NCBI RefSeq assembly: GCF_025802015.1
Contig: NZ_JAOYFC010000002.1
Coordinates: 434,001 to 498,000, forward strand
Source of the DNA: Falsihalocynthiibacter halioticoli
Lineage (GTDB): Bacteria > Pseudomonadota > Alphaproteobacteria > Rhodobacterales > Rhodobacteraceae
Reading direction: 5' to 3'
DNA length: 64,000 bases
Both the position numbers and the translations under genes were made by a program. The notes under the pieces were generated by a model. It was not told the origin of the DNA. It ran no database searches and saw only the letters and a list, made by a program, of their open reading frames with translations. Below are positions 16,714-24,992 of this stretch, piece after piece (the stretch's first letter is position 1; each line of letters opens with the position of its first letter).

Positions 16714-17583
16714 ATGGACGGAATTGCCGAACAGTTTGACGAACGGTTGATAGGCTGGGTTGAAAGCCTCCGAGCAATGCTTCCGCAATTACTTGCGACG
16801 CTGCTCGTGATCGTGCTGACCTGGGGCATCGCGTTTCTGGCAAAGTCCATAATCTCCCGTGTCGGCAGGAAGCTGCATCTCAGGTCTAATTTGATTGAAG
16901 TGCTCTCGATGCTGTCATCTGTTGGCATATGGCTTTCGGGTATCCTTGTGGCCGTAACGATCTTGTTCCCTTCGATCACGCCCGCAAAGGCCCTTACAAC
17001 ATTGGGGCTTGGTTCTGTGGCAATCGGGTTTGCGTTCAAAGACACTTTCGAAAACTTCCTCGCAGGGATCCTCATTCTTGTGCGCGAACCCTTTGAGCTT
17101 GGTGATTTCGTGGAATGCGAGAGCATCGAAGGCCAAGTCGAAGAGATCACAATACGTGACACTCGTATTCGCCAAACTGACGGCCAGCTCGTTGTGGTTC
17201 CGAACCACCTTTTGTTTCAGAATCCAGTTACCGTCAGAACCAGCCGCGATCTTCGGCGGATAACAATTGCCTGTGGTGTGGCATATGGCGAAGATGTTGA
17301 TGAAGCCCGCGACGTGATCAAAGAAGCGGTACGAAAGGTCGATACAGTGCGGAACGACGTGCGCGAGGTCGAGATTTTTGCGAAAGCCTTTGGTGCCTCT
17401 TCAATTGATTTCGAAGTGACATGGTGGACAGGCTCCAAACCGCTGGACGTGCGCCAAAGCCGCGATCAGGTTGTTGCTGCAATCAAGAGCGCATTGGATA
17501 GCGCAGGGATTGAGATTCCATTCCCCTACCGTACAATGACCTTTGCAGAACCGCTGCCTGTGCAACATGTGGACCGCGAATGA
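16714..17583 (+). CDS. MscS-family mechanosensitive channel (three-helix core)
   Basis: A 289-residue protein with three N-terminal membrane helices, the pore-lining segment LGLGSVAIGFAFKDTFENFLAG and the beta domain REPFELGDFVECESIEGQVEEI. The ATG at 16714 (MDGIAEQFDERL) has AGAAGGG 5 bp upstream and sits ~80 bp below the EcfG-type promoter; earlier starts fall on the promoter itself. Length and layout match small-conductance channels. The stop overlaps the start of the next gene (ATGA), which ties an unknown protein to this channel. Confidence 0.87.
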   Translation: MDGIAEQFDERLIGWVESLRAMLPQLLATLLVIVLTWGIAFLAKSIISRVGRKLHLRSNLIEVLSMLSSVGIWLSGILVAVTILFPSITPAKALTTLGLGSVAIGFAFKDTFENFLAGILILVREPFELGDFVECESIEGQVEEITIRDTRIRQTDGQLVVVPNHLLFQNPVTVRTSRDLRRITIACGVAYGEDVDEARDVIKEAVRKVDTVRNDVREVEIFAKAFGASSIDFEVTWWTGSKPLDVRQSRDQVVAAIKSALDSAGIEIPFPYRTMTFAEPLPVQHVDRE

Positions 17584-18689
17584 CCAAGAGTTTTCCTGAC
17601 GAAATGATAAAGGTCGGCAGCTATGACTGGCCCCGCCCGCCCCCGACAAGTTCGCTTCGCGCGCGATTTCGCCAGCTCCGAGAAAGGACCGGTTTTGGCG
17701 GGCAAAACCCAGCCGACGAAGCGCCGGACACGCTTGAAGGCTTACAAGGGCAGCTGCTCCCTCAGAGTATTTGGGAAGAATTAGAGGCACGCTATCGCAC
17801 CCTCCTTGATGCTCGGTTTCTTGGGGCCACTGATAACGCGAGCGTAAAAGCCCTTGTAACGATGCCGAGCCTACCAGGCGGTATTGTCGAGGATTGGGCA
17901 AAGATAAACGGGCTATCGCTAAAACAAGACGGCGCCGCTGAAGAAGTTCAAACTCCCCGAAGCCTAATTCCGCTTGCGTCAATGGCGTGGCGAACAGTTC
18001 CAGCTCGCGCCGCCGCTCGTCGGCAATTAAGCGAAATTGCAAACGCAACGCGGCGCTCAGACAGTGGTGAGTTGTTGTTGTTTGGGTCAAGCTGGACTTG
18101 GACCTATTTGGCCCAGACCTCGTCCATTCGAGCGGTGGTATCAGAGGCCTATTGCTTTCCCGCTTACGATTGCAAATCTCTCGCTCAACTGATCGCCGAC
18201 CACATCGGCTCGGTGCAGCTAAAATCGGTAGAAACCAGAGAAGACATACTTGCCTGCAAAGATGACGGAGACCCCAAAGACAACTATCTCGCCGCCCTCG
18301 CCGCTACTGCAAACGGATGCCCTTGGGCCGCTCTTCAAATGCTTGAAGACGCCGCAGCACAACAAACCAACGGTTCTGAAAAACAAGATGAAGATGACAG
18401 TTCTACCGAGAATATACGCTGGGTTTGTGACCCTTCCCCACCCAATATCCCCGAACATTTAAAGCGTGCGCCGGAGTTCCTCCTGCATGCGCTTTTGATC
18501 CATGGCCCATTAACAGAAGACGAGATTGCTCAAGTGCTGCCTCTGCAATTGCCGGTTGGCCTTTCCGTCGCGCTAGATCGCGTGGGCCTCGTCGAATTTA
18601 AGGGCGACAAGTTACAAATCGTCTGCCGAAACTACCCACATGTTCGCGACATACTCACCAAGGCAGGCTTCCCTGCTGACCAGCTTTAG
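17580..18689 (+). CDS. Unknown protein translationally coupled to MscS
   Basis: A 369-residue, largely soluble protein that I do not recognise. Visible: a Trp/Pro-rich N-terminus, a central segment GELLLFGSSWTWTYLAQTSSI, and a C-terminal ~70 residues (PEFLLHALLIHGPLTEDEIAQVLPLQLPVGL and on) that look like a winged-helix fold. No Walker motifs or catalytic signature were found. It overlaps the upstream MscS gene by 4 bp (ATGA), and the downstream MscS gene starts 9 bp after it. The sandwich between two channels suggests a partner or regulator of them. Confidence 0.55.
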   Translation: MTKSFPDEMIKVGSYDWPRPPPTSSLRARFRQLRERTGFGGQNPADEAPDTLEGLQGQLLPQSIWEELEARYRTLLDARFLGATDNASVKALVTMPSLPGGIVEDWAKINGLSLKQDGAAEEVQTPRSLIPLASMAWRTVPARAAARRQLSEIANATRRSDSGELLLFGSSWTWTYLAQTSSIRAVVSEAYCFPAYDCKSLAQLIADHIGSVQLKSVETREDILACKDDGDPKDNYLAALAATANGCPWAALQMLEDAAAQQTNGSEKQDEDDSSTENIRWVCDPSPPNIPEHLKRAPEFLLHALLIHGPLTEDEIAQVLPLQLPVGLSVALDRVGLVEFKGDKLQIVCRNYPHVRDILTKAGFPADQL

Positions 18690-18698
18690 GGGGCCGAG

Positions 18699-19526
18699 AT
18701 GAACACCGACAGCGAAGCGCTGATGAACTTGTTCAACGAGTTTTCGGTCTGGACCTTTGTCCAGATCGCAATGATCGTTTTGGTCAGCTTGGCGAGCACA
18801 TTGATCTTGCGCTTTCTGATACCGCGCATAGCAGAGATGCTACCCGCGCGATTTCGTTTGATAGCGCTCAATATCCTGCCGTTGGCGCGGGTAACCATTT
18901 TTGTTTTTGCCGTCGGCTTGATTGTCCCGCTTATCTTTAACGTCACGTTGAAAAACTTCGTGCTTGTTCTGGGTACACTTGGCGTCGCCTTGGGTTTTGC
19001 TGTCAAAGATTGGGCAACAAGTGCGGTGGCGGGTTTCGTCGCTATTTTTGAACGCCCCTACCGTTCCGGCGATTGGGTGCGGATTGATCAGGATTACGGC
19101 GAAGTAATTGAACTCGGAACGCGCTCGATCAAGCTGCGGACGGCGAATGATGATGTTGTAACCATCCCGCACTCGCGGATTTGGGACGAGAATATTATCA
19201 ATGCCAACAACGGGAAAAACACCTTGTTGTGCGTCGCTTCCTTTATGATTGCTGCAGATAAACCCGCTGACAACATCATTGAACTTCTTCGCGATATTGC
19301 CTTCACAAGCCCCTATCTTGATTGGGAAAAACCTGTATCGGTTATCCTGCAAAATGCACCCCATGCGACGACAGTACAGCTCAAAGCTTACCCTTTTGAA
19401 ATGCGCGATCAGTTCGATTTCATAACCGACCTTACCCAGCGCGGACGGGATGCTTTGCTCGCGGAAGGAATTGAAATCGTTATGACCCCAGAATTCACAC
19501 CAGCCATGGTTCAATCCACAGGGTAA
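18699..19526 (+). CDS. MscS-family mechanosensitive channel
   Basis: A 275-residue MscS-type channel with three membrane helices, pore segment LGTLGVALGFAVKDWATSAVAG and beta domain FERPYRSGDWVRIDQDYGEV. A GGGGG ribosome site precedes the ATG. It is the third gene of the run that starts at the EcfG-type promoter 16610-16634, so it is probably stress-induced together with the other channel and the unknown protein. Confidence 0.85.
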   Translation: MNTDSEALMNLFNEFSVWTFVQIAMIVLVSLASTLILRFLIPRIAEMLPARFRLIALNILPLARVTIFVFAVGLIVPLIFNVTLKNFVLVLGTLGVALGFAVKDWATSAVAGFVAIFERPYRSGDWVRIDQDYGEVIELGTRSIKLRTANDDVVTIPHSRIWDENIINANNGKNTLLCVASFMIAADKPADNIIELLRDIAFTSPYLDWEKPVSVILQNAPHATTVQLKAYPFEMRDQFDFITDLTQRGRDALLAEGIEIVMTPEFTPAMVQSTG

Positions 19527-19547
19527 ATCGTAAACGGTAATAATTTG

Positions 19548-19572
19548 GGAACCATCTCGCCCACACCGCGTT
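19548..19572 (+). promoter_or_regulatory. EcfG-type promoter of the DUF1328 gene
   Basis: GGAACC (19548-19553), 15 nt, CGTT (19569-19572), 34 bp upstream of the ATG at 19606. Confidence 0.85.
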
Positions 19573-19605
19573 GAACCACCATCATAACAACATAGGAGTT
19601 TCATT

Positions 19606-19761
19606 ATGCTTGGTTGGTCCATTTCGTTTCTTATCGTTGCGTTGATTGCAGCATTCTTCGGATTTGGAGGTGTCGCCGGCACCGCTGCAACTATCGCAAA
19701 AGTTCTATTTGTCGTTTTCCTTGTCTTGTTTGTTCTTTCGCTGTTCCGCCGCTCAGCATAG
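19606..19761 (+). CDS. DUF1328 small membrane protein (YtjA-like)
   Basis: A 51-residue protein with two hydrophobic helices around a Gly turn (FFGFGGVAGTAATIAKVLFV), ending RRSA. This is the DUF1328/YtjA pattern, often found in stress regulons. It has its own EcfG-type promoter, an AGGAG site before the ATG and a rho-independent terminator after it, so it forms a monocistronic stress unit. Confidence 0.85.
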   Translation: MLGWSISFLIVALIAAFFGFGGVAGTAATIAKVLFVVFLVLFVLSLFRRSA

Positions 19762-19789
19762 CGACCGCAACTCGCACTCCTCTCCCCTG

Positions 19790-19828
19790 AAGCACGTGCC
19801 GAATTATTCGTTGTGCACGTGCTTTTTT
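19790..19828 (+). terminator. Rho-independent terminator after DUF1328 gene
   Basis: Arms AAGCACGTGC (19790-19799) and GCACGTGCTT (19815-19824) form a perfect 10-bp stem followed by TTTT. It ends only 22 bp before the next start codon. Confidence 0.85.
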
Positions 19829-19850
19829 CTTGAATCGGATCAGTTGAACG

Positions 19851-21143
19851 ATGACCAATCCCGAAATGCGCGACACGTCAAACAAAGATGCCGAACAACT
19901 CCAAGATCAGGGGAGCCAGTTCGCGGCGCGCAATAAGGTCATCCATGTCATCTCGTTAAGTGCCACGAAAACAGCTGACGCATTGATCGATCCGAAACTG
20001 GTTTTAAGCTGGCTCATGAACGCATTAGGTGCGCCTGCCTATCTCGTTGGGGCGCTTGTTCCGATCCGCGAAGCAGGCGCTTTGCTCCCGCAATTGCTGG
20101 TCGCCCGCATCGTCGGGCAATACACACATCGAAAACAATTCTGGTTTTTGGGGGCGGTAATTCAGGGCGTTATGGCGATTGCGATCGGACTGTCGGCATA
20201 TCTGCTTGATGGCGTTACTGCAGGTTGGGCGATTATTCTAGCGCTTGGCGTACTCGCCGTTGGTCGCTCAATTGCTTCAACAACCTACAAAGACGCCCTC
20301 GCCCGTTCCGTGGCTCAGGGCGAACGCGGAGCGGTCAAAGGTGCAGCAGGAAGCATCGCCGCCGCGCTTGGCCTTGCCTACGGCGCATCCTTTGCACTTG
20401 GGGTATACGGAGGTGTTTCCCAAACGATTTTAGCCAATTTCATACTACTAGCGGGCACTCTTTTCATAGCTGCAGCGTTTCTATTTCTCTCGCTTCAGGA
20501 AGGTGAATTTGAGCCCAAAAGTAACAGCAAGAAAAGCGTGCGAGACTTTTTCGCTCCGCTCATAGAAGATCGTGAGCTACAGGTTTTCATTCTCGCCCGC
20601 GCATTACTAACATCAACGGCCCTCGCTCCGCCTTTTATCGTTATGGCAACAATCGGCACGTCCGAAAACAGCCTTACCGATTTGGGGCCGCTGGTTGTGG
20701 CATCCTCTCTCGCGGCGGTTGTTTCTGCATATGGCTGGGGTAAAATCTCGGACAAATCCAGCCGACTTTCCCTAATTCTTGCGGGTGCTGGTGCGGCCCT
20801 TGTTTACGCGTTGATCGTTTTCTACTCGGTATCGATTTCTGACGAGATAAACCTTTGGCTCGCAGGACTTTTCATGTTCGGAGCGCAAGTTTGTTATCAA
20901 GGTGTTCGCTCAGGGCGGTCAATCTATCTAACCGATGCCACCAGCGACGCCTCGCGATTAGACTATACCGCACTCAGCAACACAGTTATCGGTTGTGTGC
21001 TGGTCGCAGGGCTTGGACTGGGTGCAATCGCCCATTTTGCGGGGCCGAATGCGGCTTTAATCCTTTGTGCTATTTTGTCAGCAGCAGGAGCACTCGCGGC
21101 AACCCGCCTGTCGCCTGTCGCAGAGAAGGCAGAACTGGAATGA
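19851..21143 (+). CDS. MFS transporter
   Basis: A 430-residue protein with about 12 membrane helices and an N-terminal soluble extension (~45 residues). Segments such as GALVPIREAGALLPQLLVARIVGQYTHR and GVRSGRSIYLTDATSD fit a major facilitator family permease. The substrate is unknown. The start lies just behind a strong terminator, so either a promoter is embedded in the hairpin region or expression depends on readthrough. Its stop overlaps the next start (ATGATG/TGA). Confidence 0.75.
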   Translation: MTNPEMRDTSNKDAEQLQDQGSQFAARNKVIHVISLSATKTADALIDPKLVLSWLMNALGAPAYLVGALVPIREAGALLPQLLVARIVGQYTHRKQFWFLGAVIQGVMAIAIGLSAYLLDGVTAGWAIILALGVLAVGRSIASTTYKDALARSVAQGERGAVKGAAGSIAAALGLAYGASFALGVYGGVSQTILANFILLAGTLFIAAAFLFLSLQEGEFEPKSNSKKSVRDFFAPLIEDRELQVFILARALLTSTALAPPFIVMATIGTSENSLTDLGPLVVASSLAAVVSAYGWGKISDKSSRLSLILAGAGAALVYALIVFYSVSISDEINLWLAGLFMFGAQVCYQGVRSGRSIYLTDATSDASRLDYTALSNTVIGCVLVAGLGLGAIAHFAGPNAALILCAILSAAGALAATRLSPVAEKAELE

Positions 21144-21772
21144 TGAACACAAACGACCCCACCTCGAACGAAAAAGCCGACGACAACCAAATATCTGAAA
21201 TCATTGATACCGTGCAGGATATTCAGGACAACGACATCACGTCGATTGGCGCATTGATAAAGCGGCTGGGGTATGCCTCTTTCACACCGGTTCTCTTATT
21301 CATCAGCTTGGTGATCGTAACGCCGCTGAGTGGTGTACCCGGTCTTTCATCGCTTTGCGGCTTGATGATCATGTTAATCTCTGCGCAACTCTTGCTGGGC
21401 CGTGAGGAACTCTGGTTGCCCAAATTCTTGACCAGCCACAAATTTAATTCAGATCGCTTGAGCAACGCCTTGTGCCAAATCGAAACGCCGTTGGATTGGG
21501 TGCAGTCGATCACCACACGGCGGCTGGCATTCTTGACGAAGCCGCCTATCTCACACGGTCTTTATCTGGTTTGCATGATTTGCGGTGCTGCGATGCCATT
21601 TCTTGAGCTATTGCCAATGACCTCGACCCTATTGGCAAGCGTTGTGGCGATGCTTGCTTTGGCGCTCATCAGTAAAGACGGTGTTTTTGCTCTATTGGGA
21701 CTAACAGTTTTGACTGCGGCTATCGCGCTGATCATTACTTTAGGGCGCACGCTGCTCTTCTCAATTACGTAA
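21140..21772 (+). CDS. ExoD-like membrane protein (exopolysaccharide synthesis family)
   Basis: A 210-residue protein with a short acidic N-terminus and about four membrane helices. The stretch LGYASFTPVLLFISLVIVTPLSGVPGLSSLCGLM followed by GREELWLPKFL is the ExoD family signature; ExoD was named for exopolysaccharide defects and alkali sensitivity in Sinorhizobium. ATG 21140 overlaps the end of the MFS gene by 4 bp, so it is an operon partner. Longer in-frame starts upstream lie inside the MFS gene and are rejected. Confidence 0.83.
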   Translation: MMNTNDPTSNEKADDNQISEIIDTVQDIQDNDITSIGALIKRLGYASFTPVLLFISLVIVTPLSGVPGLSSLCGLMIMLISAQLLLGREELWLPKFLTSHKFNSDRLSNALCQIETPLDWVQSITTRRLAFLTKPPISHGLYLVCMICGAAMPFLELLPMTSTLLASVVAMLALALISKDGVFALLGLTVLTAAIALIITLGRTLLFSIT

Positions 21773-21809
21773 GAATAAACTCTGTAGAACTCAGCGTTAG
21801 TTAATGTCT

Positions 21810-22832
21810 CTAGTCATCTTCCTTCGGACGATCCAAAGGCAACCATAGCGAAACAGACATACCTTCTGAGCTTGGATTAAAGTCCAACTCAGCCGAAAGT
21901 GATTTGGCAGTTTGCTTTAGAATTTTCCCACCCAAACCAGACCCAAGCTTCTCTTCCTGATCTGCCCCAAGTCCGCGGCCGTTGTCCTCAATCGCTACCA
22001 ACACCTTGCCATCAGAAACCTCACCACGCAGCACGATTTTTCCGCCATTGTCATCAAAAGCGTGGCGCATGGAGTTGGTCACAAGCTCGGCAACCATCAT
22101 TCCCACCTGTGAGGCCGTATCAATGTCCATCATCAACGGCTCTTCAGGGACTAATTGGTCAAACGTAATATTTTCATCAAGCCCAGCGATCGCAGCGCAA
22201 ATTGAACTCAGATAGTTGAAAAAATCGACGTCATCCATTTCTGAAGGCGCTTCGATACCTTGGCGCATACCAGAGTATAAAGATTGCAGCGATTGGATCC
22301 GGTTCAATACTCCAACCAAGCCATCTGTCTCGCCAGTATCGCGCATCTGAAGTCTCACCGACGAGTGGATGAGAGTCAGATGGTTTTTAAGGCGGTGATG
22401 CAGTTCGGAAAGGGCAGTATCAGAACGCCGTTTGTCCTCCGCCAAAGTTTCATACGGATTATCCTTGAGTACCATCTGGACAGCCATAAACCGCTGAATC
22501 TGCCCTGCGTCGTCATGGATCGGCTTGATCGACAATCGGTTCCAAAACAAGCCGCCATCGGCAAACCGGTTCAACACGTCAGCCGAGACTTCTTCACCCG
22601 CATCAATCGCCTCACGAATCCGCCGAACTTCGTCCTGATCGCTTTCGACACACTGCAAAAAACGACAATTTCGTCCGATCGCCTGCTCACGCGTGTAACC
22701 CGTTTGCTCACAGAATTGGTCATTCACAAATACGATCGGGTTGTCCGGTTGATTTGGATCGGTGATACATGCCGAGTACGGCAGATCCTTGAGTTTTTCA
22801 CACAACCAAGTGTCATCATAATTTTTGGACAT
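21810..22832 (-). CDS. LOV-domain (blue light) HWE/HisKA_2 histidine kinase
   Basis: A 340-residue soluble protein. Residues ~15-120 are a PAS/LOV domain with the flavin-adduct motif GRNCRFLQ (Cys56) and NDQFCEQTGY before it. Next comes HisKA_2 with LSELHHRLKNHLTLIHSSVRLQ, then an intact ATPase domain (N-box VAELVTNSMRHAF; G1 EDNGRGLGA; SGLGGKIL). Such LOV kinases feed the PhyR pathway in several alphaproteobacteria (LovK in Caulobacter). No EcfG-type promoter was found; the ribosome site is weak and an upstream ATG at 22850 is possible. It ends the chromosomal segment before the island. Confidence 0.88.
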   Translation of the reverse strand: MSKNYDDTWLCEKLKDLPYSACITDPNQPDNPIVFVNDQFCEQTGYTREQAIGRNCRFLQCVESDQDEVRRIREAIDAGEEVSADVLNRFADGGLFWNRLSIKPIHDDAGQIQRFMAVQMVLKDNPYETLAEDKRRSDTALSELHHRLKNHLTLIHSSVRLQMRDTGETDGLVGVLNRIQSLQSLYSGMRQGIEAPSEMDDVDFFNYLSSICAAIAGLDENITFDQLVPEEPLMMDIDTASQVGMMVAELVTNSMRHAFDDNGGKIVLRGEVSDGKVLVAIEDNGRGLGADQEEKLGSGLGGKILKQTAKSLSAELDFNPSSEGMSVSLWLPLDRPKEDD

Positions 22833-23146
22833 AATACTGCTCGCAGTCATAAACAGAATAGCGATACCCTCAGATACCGCATTCGTCACGAAATTAGTGA
22901 AAAACAAAAACTATAAGCGCCACTTCGCCTGTAATCCCCGTAATAAAATGTAGAGCACCAATTAATACGCTTTGGTCTTAAAAAAGAAGCATTTGTACAC
23001 GGAACTAGAAGCTGACCAAACGTTAACTGCGAAAACAAACACCGCGACACGCTCAACAATCGATTTTCGAATACAGGTGATCCGAATTTCCCCTACTAAA
23101 TATTGTTCGGGGACAATGAGGGGCAACTCGGCGAAGCGCAGGAAAT

Positions 23147-23161
23147 ATGGCGGAGGAGGTG
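23147..23161 (+). repeat. Left attachment site (attL core)
   Basis: ATGGCGGAGGAGGTG, identical to the tRNA-Ser 3'-terminal 15 bp (CCA end plus acceptor arm side) at 57424-57438. The bases on either side differ, so the shared core is exactly 15 bp. Confidence 0.85.
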
Positions 23162-23225
23162 TCCGACAGGTATTTTTCGTAAACATATGAAATCAAAGTA
23201 ATAAATAAGTAAAGCTGATGGCAAA

Positions 23226-23244
23226 TACCACATTTATTACCACA
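23226..23244 (+). repeat. Probable integrase arm-type site, left
   Basis: TACCACATTTATTACCACA: two TACCACA motifs 12 bp apart. It matches 57284-57302 at 18 of 19 positions in the same orientation. In a circular form these two copies would flank the core site on opposite sides, as integrase arm sites do. Confidence 0.65.
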
Positions 23245-23504
23245 CAACGACAGTCACCCGAAGGCAAAACACAAGACCGAACGCAATTCAAGAAACATCT
23301 CAGAACACCTTCTCCACCTGTTAATTTCGTAGGAGAATGCATTGACACGAAGAACTGATCTCTAGGATTTCAAGTTTAGCACCATCACTCCTTCAAAATT
23401 CAAAACAACTGACGTTAGTCGATTTGGAGTGAGGAATGCTTCTTGAGTTTCTACGATCCCTCTGACACTACTACTTTCTAGACCCTAAAAATTTATCAGT
23501 TCGA

Positions 23505-24380
23505 ATGCGGAACCCAGATTTAAGAACGCTCAACAAATGGCAACACACTCGCCGTGCTTTCATCGAGCATAGGGTTTTTTGGCGTGGCCGTTTAGGTCTC
23601 GCAGACCTAACAAGCGCAATGGGCATTAGCCGAGCGCAAGCCTCTAAGGATATCAACAGCTATATCAATGATCATCCAGAGAACATCGCCTACGACAGTT
23701 CAACCAAGGCATATGTCCTCGGGCCAAATTTCAAAGAGCGTTACATTACTCTCGACTCTTTCACGTATCTTAATGATCTGTTGTCAATCACGAACGAAGT
23801 CCCCAATCGCAATTCAGACTGGATTGTTTATCAACCTGAAATTTTGAAATCCTCTGTACCAATACGGGGACTGGATGCGCTGACACTACGAAATGTATTG
23901 TTTGCATGTGAACAGCACAAAGAGCTGCAAATAAGCTATCAGTCGATGTCGTCCCCCGATCCAGAAGATCGCGTTATTGTTCCTCACGCGCTCGCACATG
24001 ACGGATTTCGTTGGCATGCGAGAGCGCTTTGCTCAAAGGACCAAGTTTTCAAAGACTTTGTTCTCGGTCGCATTCTGAAGAGCGCATTGGGAGAACAATC
24101 TGATGTCGACGCAAGTACAGATGAAGACTGGCACCAAACAATAACGCTCAAAATCGCACCACACCCTGGCCTGTCTGAAAACCAACGCAGGATTGTCGAG
24201 CTCGACTATGCGATGAATGACGGGGCGGCAGAACTTTCAGTGCGAAAGTGCCTATTGTTTTACAACCTAAAGCGGCTAGGCCTTGACGTTGATACTAGTA
24301 TCCGCGCCCCACAGGATCAGCACATAGTTTTGATCAATGACGGAGAAGTCCGCGCTGCTCTCGAAAGGGGGCGGCGATGA
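23505..24380 (+). CDS. brxR: BREX transcriptional regulator BrxR (WYL domain)
   Basis: A 291-residue protein. The N-terminal ~80 residues form a winged helix (LGLADLTSAMGISRAQASKDINSYI), the middle and C-terminal part a WYL-type ligand-binding domain (ISYQSMSSPDPEDRVIVPHALAHDGFRWHARALC). This is the arrangement of BrxR/CapW repressors that control BREX and CBASS operons. It is the first gene of the BREX run and overlaps brxA by 4 bp (ATGA). The ribosome site is weak. Operator sites were not resolved. Confidence 0.87.
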   Translation: MRNPDLRTLNKWQHTRRAFIEHRVFWRGRLGLADLTSAMGISRAQASKDINSYINDHPENIAYDSSTKAYVLGPNFKERYITLDSFTYLNDLLSITNEVPNRNSDWIVYQPEILKSSVPIRGLDALTLRNVLFACEQHKELQISYQSMSSPDPEDRVIVPHALAHDGFRWHARALCSKDQVFKDFVLGRILKSALGEQSDVDASTDEDWHQTITLKIAPHPGLSENQRRIVELDYAMNDGAAELSVRKCLLFYNLKRLGLDVDTSIRAPQDQHIVLINDGEVRAALERGRR

Positions 24381-24991
24381 GTGCTTTCGCGAGACAAGAC
24401 TACAAGATGTCATTCAGCACCGGCGGGCTCTTCCTGAACGAAAGCCTGGAAGTCGCGCGCTTGCATGAAGACGGTGAAGCTTGGGAAGACACAATTCTCA
24501 GAGCCATGGAGGAAGGCACAACCAGCCTACCGAAATCAGCATCAAACCGTCGATCGTTGCGCGAAATTTCTAACCGCCTGCTTACTCTTACAGATGAGGA
24601 ACGCGCTTACCTTGTGGAAGAGGCTGACCGCTCGGAACAGCAGGCGATGTTGTGGATCGCCACATGCCGCGCATATCGGTTCATTCGTGAATTCGCGGTG
24701 GAAGTGGTGAGGGAGCGATACCTATCTTACCAACTCGATCTACCGCTCGAAAGCTTTGACATTCTTTTTGAGGCAAAAGCTGAATGGGATGAAGGACTGG
24801 CCGGATTAAGTCGGTCGACCCGCCTGAAACTTCGTCAAATCATGTTTCGCATGATGCGTGAAGCTGGGATCATTTCAGAAGATGATCGCATTCAAACCGC
24901 GATTGTTTCCACACGTTTGAAACACATGATTGAAGACCAAAACCCCGGCGAACTGGCCATTTTCCCCAGCGTTCCGGTTGAGGGAGCTTAA
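24377..24991 (+). CDS. brxA: BREX protein BrxA
   Basis: A 204-residue protein of the DUF1819/BrxA family: an N-terminal FSTGGLFLNESLEVARLH, conserved RAYRFIREFAVEVVRERYLS, and a C-terminal helical MFRMMREAGIISEDDRI. BrxA is a small DNA-binding component of type 1 BREX. The start overlaps brxR (ATGA), and the end is 1 bp from the TTG of brxB. Length agrees with the family (~200). Confidence 0.92.
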   Translation: MSAFARQDYKMSFSTGGLFLNESLEVARLHEDGEAWEDTILRAMEEGTTSLPKSASNRRSLREISNRLLTLTDEERAYLVEEADRSEQQAMLWIATCRAYRFIREFAVEVVRERYLSYQLDLPLESFDILFEAKAEWDEGLAGLSRSTRLKLRQIMFRMMREAGIISEDDRIQTAIVSTRLKHMIEDQNPGELAIFPSVPVEGA

Positions 24992-24992
24992 A

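Larger units (their letters stand above)
22833..23504. other. Intergenic stretch containing the left island boundary
   Basis: AT-rich 670 bp without a convincing gene. The left part belongs to the chromosome; the island starts at the 15-bp repeat at 23147. The right part (23162-23504) holds an integrase-type arm repeat and presumably the brxR promoter. A sequence GGAACT-14 nt-CGTT at 23000 resembles an EcfG promoter but has no gene behind it. Confidence 0.6.

Noticed and set aside
22995..23030. Sequence GGAACT-14 nt-CGTT resembling an EcfG promoter on the plus strand
   Set aside because: Spacing is one base shorter than in the six good sites and no gene follows before the island boundary. 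It could be a relic, but there is nothing to support use.
23341..23370. TTGACA followed by TAGGAT-like sequence as brxR promoter
   Set aside because: The -35 is good but the -10 match and spacing (15-17 nt) are poor and it would leave a ~130-nt leader; not strong enough to annotate.
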